In this document: positions 58,466 to 64,000 of the stretch, in pieces
Layout of the letters: every line of letters starts with the position of its first letter
Numbering within the stretch: position 1 is the first letter of the stretch
Assembly: GCA_947179485.1 (NCBI GenBank)
Contig: OX359250.1
Location: 17,466,539 to 17,530,538 of the forward strand
DNA from: Allacma fusca
Lineage: Eukaryota > Arthropoda > Collembola > Symphypleona > Sminthuridae
DNA length: 64,000 bases
Direction: 5' to 3'
Program-made: the position numbers and the translations under genes
The notes under the pieces: generated by a model
What the model saw: only the letters and a program-made list of their open reading frames with translations
The model's database searches: none
What the model was told of the DNA's origin: nothing

Positions 58466-59910
58466 TTATGAGAACTTGCGGCTCCCACAAGTTCGGTGTC
58501 GTGTTTCGAGCTGAAATTTCACTAAAGCCGCCCGCAAAGTAATTTGTGGTAGTTGTATTATGTAATCCCTTGTTCTATTACAGACCCAAGACCTCCCCGA
58601 GTCTTCTTTTTTATCTAAAGTCGTGAGAGAGAAAAACAACTGGAGACTTTCCCGGCATCCCAGATTAGAAAATGTTTTACCGTTTAACTGCCAGGTCCCA
58701 TCTGCAAAGCACATGTCGATCGATTCACTTTTTAATTGCGTGGGTGAGGGCTTATAATGTAGGTTGAAGTGTTGTAAATGAAGACAAATTATAAAAGTCC
58801 TATGCTTCCCATAGCAATTGGTTGGGGTGAGGGGGGGGAAGAGGGTGTTTGTAAATATGCAAAATTTAAAGCTATTTAAAGGACTCCCGAAGTACGGTGA
58901 GAAGAAATGATTGCCCCCCTCTACCCCACATTTCTCAGGACCACAATCCAAATACCACAGAGTGACAGTAAAAACAGGTTCTTCAACGTATCATATGAAA
59001 TTTGGTGCGCGGAGCGAAGGAAGGCCACGGGATTTTGCTAGAATCCACGGAGCCTATTTTTCGCAGAGTACCAGTATCTACTTTTGCGGATGGTGTTATT
59101 TATGCAACTTTTACTGTTCGTAATGTGAGAAAAGTGTGCATTGCTGTCAGGAAAGATACTCAATGATCTTACGTGTCACAATAACAAATATATGTATATA
59201 CAATATAAAATAAATAAACAGTAGAGCACAGACACCTCCTAGATAGCTCTTCTTAAACGAATGACATTTCTGACAATCCTGTCTCAAAAATTATTTTCAA
59301 CAAAATTTTGAAACTTGAGTGAATGAATACATTAAAACTATTTAAAACTTTCAGAAATTACATTTGTCTGAAAAATCCCGACTTTTCTCCTTGATTTTTG
59401 TATGGGGGTCAAAGCAGACATAAAGCAGAAAATATTTGGAGCTGTACACTGCTATCAGTCAAGACCAACAAACTCGATAAACACAATCTGACTTCCCCAC
59501 TGCACAGGCAATCTCTACGATAGGATTTAGAATCGTAGAGAGGATCGACAGTCGACAATTAATAAAACTTCACATTGATGTACCATGTAACTATCTTGTT
59601 TATTACTTTCATGACACTGTTGCACATGCATTCAAACCAACTGGATTCATTGTAGTGAGTCTTCGTCGTACCTGCTGCCAAATATCAGAGTCAGTATCGG
59701 AGTCAAGAGATGCCAATTTGTTTTACACCAGACGACATTTTGGCATCGAAATTATTAAAATATGTACTATTCGACGCCGGACCTCATACATCATGGACAA
59801 TAGACGACACTATAAATATAATCACACTTCACACTTCAACTCACATGCTTCGTTTCATTTTCAAATTTTGGCTACAACATGGGGCTAACTCATGATATAT
59901 TATTTGATTC

Positions 59911-60225
59911 TCACACTTTGTGTCGGGTCACGACTCGTGACTCACGAGACGAACGTGCAGCCAGGCCAGAATGTTTAATGAAATTTAACAGTGTCTCATT
60001 TCCATAAAAATAATTGTTTTCAAGAATCTTTTGAAGCTCGTTTGTAGGAAAGTGTATGGAAAGAGAGCAAGTGTGGGAGAAATTCGGCGTGTATAATGAA
60101 ACCGAGGAAGATTCGAAATGGGGAGAATTTCGGATCGTAGCATTTTTTTCATGGTAGAGCTGGTCATTGTAAAAATATTTCGAAACGTTGAGATTGTAGC
60201 AAATTTCAGGGATATTTTGATTCTG
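59911..60225 (-). CDS. Possible exon, faintly nuclease-like
   Basis: A minus-strand frame of about 100 codons begins after a possible acceptor (TATACCAG near 60215) and reaches a possible GTGAG donor near 59945. The EICYNLNVSKYFYND..LY pattern and a later GLAARSS are loosely like the 'EhCh...Y...LARGH' region of DNA/RNA non-specific endonucleases, but the catalytic RGH itself is absent. No neighbouring exon in the right order could be found, so it may be a remnant or chance. Confidence 0.22.
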   Translation of the reverse strand, partial: QNQNIPEICYNLNVSKYFYNDQLYHEKNATIRNSPHFESSSVSLYTPNFSHTCSLSIHFPTNELQKILENNYFYGNETLLNFIKHSGLAARSSRESRVVTRHKV

Positions 60226-60565
60226 GTATAACATGAAGAGTCAAAGTCAAAAATTGAGCATATTTGGCCTAAAAAAGTTAGGAAAGAAAATAATTGCTGA
60301 TTCTAAAATATGCTTTAAAATAATCAATAACCTTGCCGTTCATTACATAATATACTGTATATCTACTTGTAGTAATTACAAACTTATTTGTCAAAACTAG
60401 AGATAAACAATTAAATCAAATGCAGAATAAAAAGAAATATGAAATCAACAAAATTAAAAATGTTTTAATTTGTTTTTAAATGTACAAAAAAAAAGAATAG
60501 GATGGTAATAACAGACATTTTTTAAACAATAACTTCTTCAAATGGTAAAGCAGTCTATATTGAGG

Positions 60566-60721
60566 TTATATTTGTATACATAGTGTGAATTCATTACGAT
60601 TAAGGATAGAGGAAGACTTCGTACACCGTTCTTGCGTAATTGGGAATGCCATCTTGCGCAGAGTGATTTCATACTTGAAGAATTCCGACAAGTCACCTTT
60701 TTCCATGACCGAACCGCGTGT
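60566..60721 (-). CDS. Possible coding exon, faintly trypsin-like
   Basis: After a good acceptor (TTTGTTTTCAG) the minus strand is open for 51 codons. It contains GDLSEFF and MAFPITQERC, reminiscent of the 'G-LS--L-----hPI---C' segment before the active-site serine of S1 proteases. A GTATAC donor could end it near 60580. No exon with GDSGGP was found downstream. Partial gene or chance. Confidence 0.25.
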   Translation of the reverse strand, partial: TRGSVMEKGDLSEFFKYEITLRKMAFPITQERCTKSSSILNRNEFTLCIQI

Positions 60722-61361
60722 CTGAAAACAAAAGCGAATGAAACGTTTCTCCTAGACATTGGTTTGAATTAGTTTTTTCGGATCCGCCATAAAATTCTGT
60801 ACAAAAATCCACCATGTACATACATACATTTCCGTTGCAAAAGTTAATGGCCATCCAGTGAAATGTTTATGGAAACTCGCAAATAAATAATTTAACCCAT
60901 TATTTAATACGAGATGACAAAAACACGTTATTGTGTACTGGCGTTTTACAAGATTCTGAGCAATTTGACAAATTGCTGCATGACGCGATAACTATAGTAC
61001 CAAAACGGAATCTTGAGAGGATATCAATCAGTTCGCATGTACTGGTTTACAAAGCCTGAAATAAAATAAAGTTAAAAGCAAAACAAAACAACAAAATCAT
61101 TTGTTGAAGCGTTCGAATTTACGAGTAAAATGGTGTAGGTAAGTACAGTCACCCATCTGTATTAAGTACTGTTAGCAACTCTATAGCGAGGATTTCCCTA
61201 TGTAACCCGAATGCATGAATTAGTGCACATTTATTTATATTTATGTAAATCAATAGAATTTAGCCGTTAAAGTGCGGGAAGTCCACGTTTAGATGTTTTT
61301 ACATCATTCGATTACTCAATGTTCCATATGGATACAAAACGAAAATTGATTATGTGAGTAC

Positions 61362-62678
61362 CAGTGCTCGGCACGGGTACGAAAAATCGGTACCTTTACC
61401 CGTATCCGTACCCGAAGTGCGGGTATTTCAATAACTTGTATCTATACCCGTACCCATACCCGAGTATCCGGGTACAAATTTTTCGTACCCGTACCCGCAA
61501 TTGTTATTTCAATCTATGTACCTGTACCCGTATTGTACCCGTACCCGAAAATACTCGAAAATAGTACCCATACTCGGGTATCTCAGTGTCGTACCCGTAC
61601 TCGTACCCGGGTACTTTATCCAGATTTGTTTTAATGTAATACATAGTACGTTATATGTAATAATGTATGACACCTGAGTGGGTAATTTTGACTAGCTAGA
61701 GAGGTATTTGACATTATATATTTTTATTGAAGAGTAGAAAACTATAAGCGTTTTTGATTAGAAGTAAAATTATCCCCATTTGATTGTTTATGGGCTGATG
61801 GGCGAAGTATTTTATAGCACCCAGTCCATATATGTACATGCATTTTTGGCTTGAGACTTGGCGACTCGATTTTTCACTTCTTGATTTATTCGGCCTTTTA
61901 CATTAATTTTCTCACCTCAGTAGCTCTAAGTACATGTAACTCATTAATATCTTGTTACAAATATCCGCCTTTTCCTAATCAACTACCAACTACAAAAAAT
62001 ATCTTGCCATCCAACTCATCGGAACTCTAATTTTTAAATTGTATTCATTGTGGCTAATGAAGTATCATGTGCATACGTGTCAATCAGACTATTTATGCAA
62101 TTAATAACAAATTACTACATTATGAAGACGTTTTGTATAAAATTTCGTTGAATCCTGTTCTCCACTTCTATTTTGATATTATTCCTCGTCTGTTTATTAA
62201 TTATTCTTCCTAAAACCTGTTTTCATAAAAATATATATTATAGATATAAATACATATTTTAGCAACACAGTCTGAAATACAGTTACTGCATGTTGTAAGG
62301 TTAAAAGGGTATTAACAATAAGCTATATGCATTCAGAATTACTAAAAATACCGACAGAATTTTCCAACGGAAGTTCCATTATTTTCATAAAATTCATCAA
62401 AATGTCTCAAATCTCAACATATCCAAATACTCGGGTACAATGGTCGCGGGTACGGGTAAATGACACCATTATACCCGTACCCGGTGGGTATATACCCATT
62501 TTGAAATCCTTGTACCCGTACCCATACCCGTATCCGTACCCGAAATTTTGAGCCGACCAATGTGTACCCGGGTAGTACCCGGAATTGTTCGGGTACACAA
62601 AATTCGTACCCGGGTAGTATCCATACCCGTACCCATACCCGTTTACCCGAGTATTACCCATACCCGTGCCGAGCACTG
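61362..62678. mobile_element. hAT-type non-autonomous element, 1317 bp, TACCCG arms
   Basis: Perfect 8 bp target duplications GTGAGTAC flank the element (61354-61361 and 62679-62686). Terminal inverted repeats begin CAGTGCTCGGCACGGGTA. Both arms then iterate TACCCG or CGGGTA for about 250 bp, inverted relative to each other, around an AT-rich centre. The CAG end and 8 bp duplication fix it as hAT class. The in-frame 'YPYPYP'-like ORFs across the arms are repeat artefacts. Confidence 0.93.
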
Positions 62679-62686
62679 GTGAGTAC

Positions 62687-64000
62687 AGCCTTCCGTATTT
62701 CTTTTGAGTACAATTTAGGTCAAACAGTATTCCAAAACCCCTAAATTCTGTTCGTAACTTTACTGTATTAAAATACAATGTAACATATTTTCATTTTTCA
62801 TTGAGTTAATTACTTATTTATTATCTGATTTTTATTTTAATTTCCAAAAAAATTTGCAAGACTACGATTTTGCCGTTGTTTCTATAATATATGAAATGAA
62901 TGAAATTGCTTATTGCTTACAGCTGAGCTAACTATAACCCTTTGAACTTGAACTGAAGGAAATTCCCAGGCTTACAACTTACATTCCGAAGCATATGCGA
63001 TACTCGTATAGTGTCAAAGTGTAGCCTTGTAGATGCTTGACGTTTTTAATTATTCAAAACATGTAGTGTAAGTATGTCAGTATGTATTTACTATATTAGT
63101 ACAGTAATTTTAAATGTTCTTTATTGATTTAGGCTGTCGCCCCTTCTATTGATTTAGGCTGTCGCCCCTTCAATTATTTATTTATAGTGCCCAGCAGTTG
63201 AATGATTGTAAGTGTAAGCAAAGTATGCCTTTATGTAAGAATCTGTAAATGTATAAGTTCTTGTAAGTCTTTCACCGACTATAAGTAGGTTATTTAGATC
63301 ACTAGAGCTGATTTTCAAGCAATGGGGAAAAAATATTTGTACAATCCAAAATCATTACCCTATCTACACTGCTATTGTAAGTACATACACTAAGAAATGC
63401 AAAACTCCATGTAACTCCGCAAGTATCATGATATCATGAATCGAACCGTCGTGGTAATCAGAAACAAATTTTGATATCTTAAAACGGGTTTTCAAAATTT
63501 TGACCGACAATTTTTGAAAAAACTGTGAATTTCAACCAATTTTTTGTCACATTTCTTTTACCTAGAAGGAATCATCCCAGACCTGCCCCCACTTCAGGAT
63601 TACTATCATGTTATGATGGAGTTTTATAATTAACTTAAAAAAAATTCAAATCAAACTAGAACTCAAAATTTTGCAAAAAAAAAACCGATTTTCCAGCCTC
63701 AAATTTAACAAAAAACTGGAATAACTTTAATATCGCATGTTACATCTCAGTCGTCCATACTAGGTCATTGGAAAGGGATATTTAATTAATTCCTTTACAA
63801 GTCAAAATTATTCATGTTCACACAAAAATTTCTAAATCGTAAACTACATTTTGATAAGATATTCAAATTCACCAAGTTCAAAATTGTTTACACCGAAACC
63901 AGGCGCGTAGCCAGGAATTGGCCAGGGGGGGCAACATTAATTAGAATGTACATATGTAAACTGACACACTCTATGGGAAATCTAATTCACGAATGTAAAA
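62687..64000. other. Terminal intergenic stretch
   Basis: No gene is seen. The sequence is AT-rich with A-runs; the only clear structure is the 25 bp duplication at 63123. Confidence 0.5.
63123..63172 (+). repeat. 25 bp perfect tandem duplication
   Basis: ATTGATTTAGGCTGTCGCCC plus five bases occurs twice head-to-tail with one end mismatch. Confidence 0.9.

Noticed and set aside
58466-58951. 161-codon minus-strand frame
   Set aside because: Only a short DGTWQLNG-like phrase looks protein-like. It would have to precede the exon-like frame at 59911-60225 in a nuclease-type protein but lies downstream of it on this strand, and no valid exon chain was found.
61364-62744. Overlapping open frames rich in Tyr-Pro or Gly-Tyr repeats on both strands
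   Set aside because: They are translations of the TACCCG hexamer arms of the hAT-type element; both strands and several frames stay open simply because of the repeat.

Overview
The window looks like AT-rich nuclear DNA from an animal, most likely an arthropod. It has spliced genes with short GT-AG introns, large gene-poor stretches, many small inverted-repeat transposons and a Polinton/Maverick element. The exact taxon cannot be read from the sequence.

Layout. 1-9.05 kb: no gene seen, microsatellites only. 9.06-12.04 kb (+): a complete five-exon Golgi glycosyltransferase of the MGAT4 (GT54) type. 12-22.4 kb: repeat-rich DNA with two or three foldback/hAT-like miniature elements and minisatellites. 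22.45-39.6 kb: a 17 kb Polinton whose two ends are inverted arrays of a 40-44 bp minisatellite. 39.67-42.34 kb (+): a multi-exon gene I do not recognise, carrying a MITE inside one exon; its first exon may lie at 22.17 kb, which would put the Polinton inside its intron. 43.4-44.36 kb (-): two small single-BIR (IAP-like) genes in tandem. 45.1-45.8 kb: a repeat matching 17.2-17.7 kb in inverted orientation, then a perfect 49 bp palindrome. 47.4-53.6 kb (-): a five-exon secreted or membrane-anchored M28 metallopeptidase. 53.7-64 kb: intergenic, with a 1.3 kb hAT-type element and a few doubtful coding fragments.

The Polinton carries a full virus-like set. Replication and integration: protein-primed-type family B DNA polymerase, Pif1/RecD-like helicase and RVE integrase. 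Morphogenesis: packaging ATPase, minor capsid (penton-like) protein, basic core-like protein, double-jelly-roll major capsid protein and adenovirus-type cysteine protease. It also has two small membrane proteins, a RING-H2 protein and several unknowns. The genes lie in tight strand-coherent blocks with 1-35 nt overlaps or gaps, and at least six appear to contain short introns. The polymerase has a frameshift and the helicase an in-frame stop, while the capsid, protease, ATPase and integrase frames are open. It therefore looks like a recently decayed copy whose virion-side genes are still readable.

Most notable for follow-up: the in-place flipping of an 11 bp palindrome-flanked core inside the terminal minisatellite; the operon-like overlaps combined with splicing; three Q-x-G-G sites in the core-like protein that fit the element's own protease; RING-H2 and BIR proteins in or beside the element; a divergent promoter crowded with GTGGGAA/kB-like motifs; and the unrecognised gene split by a MITE.
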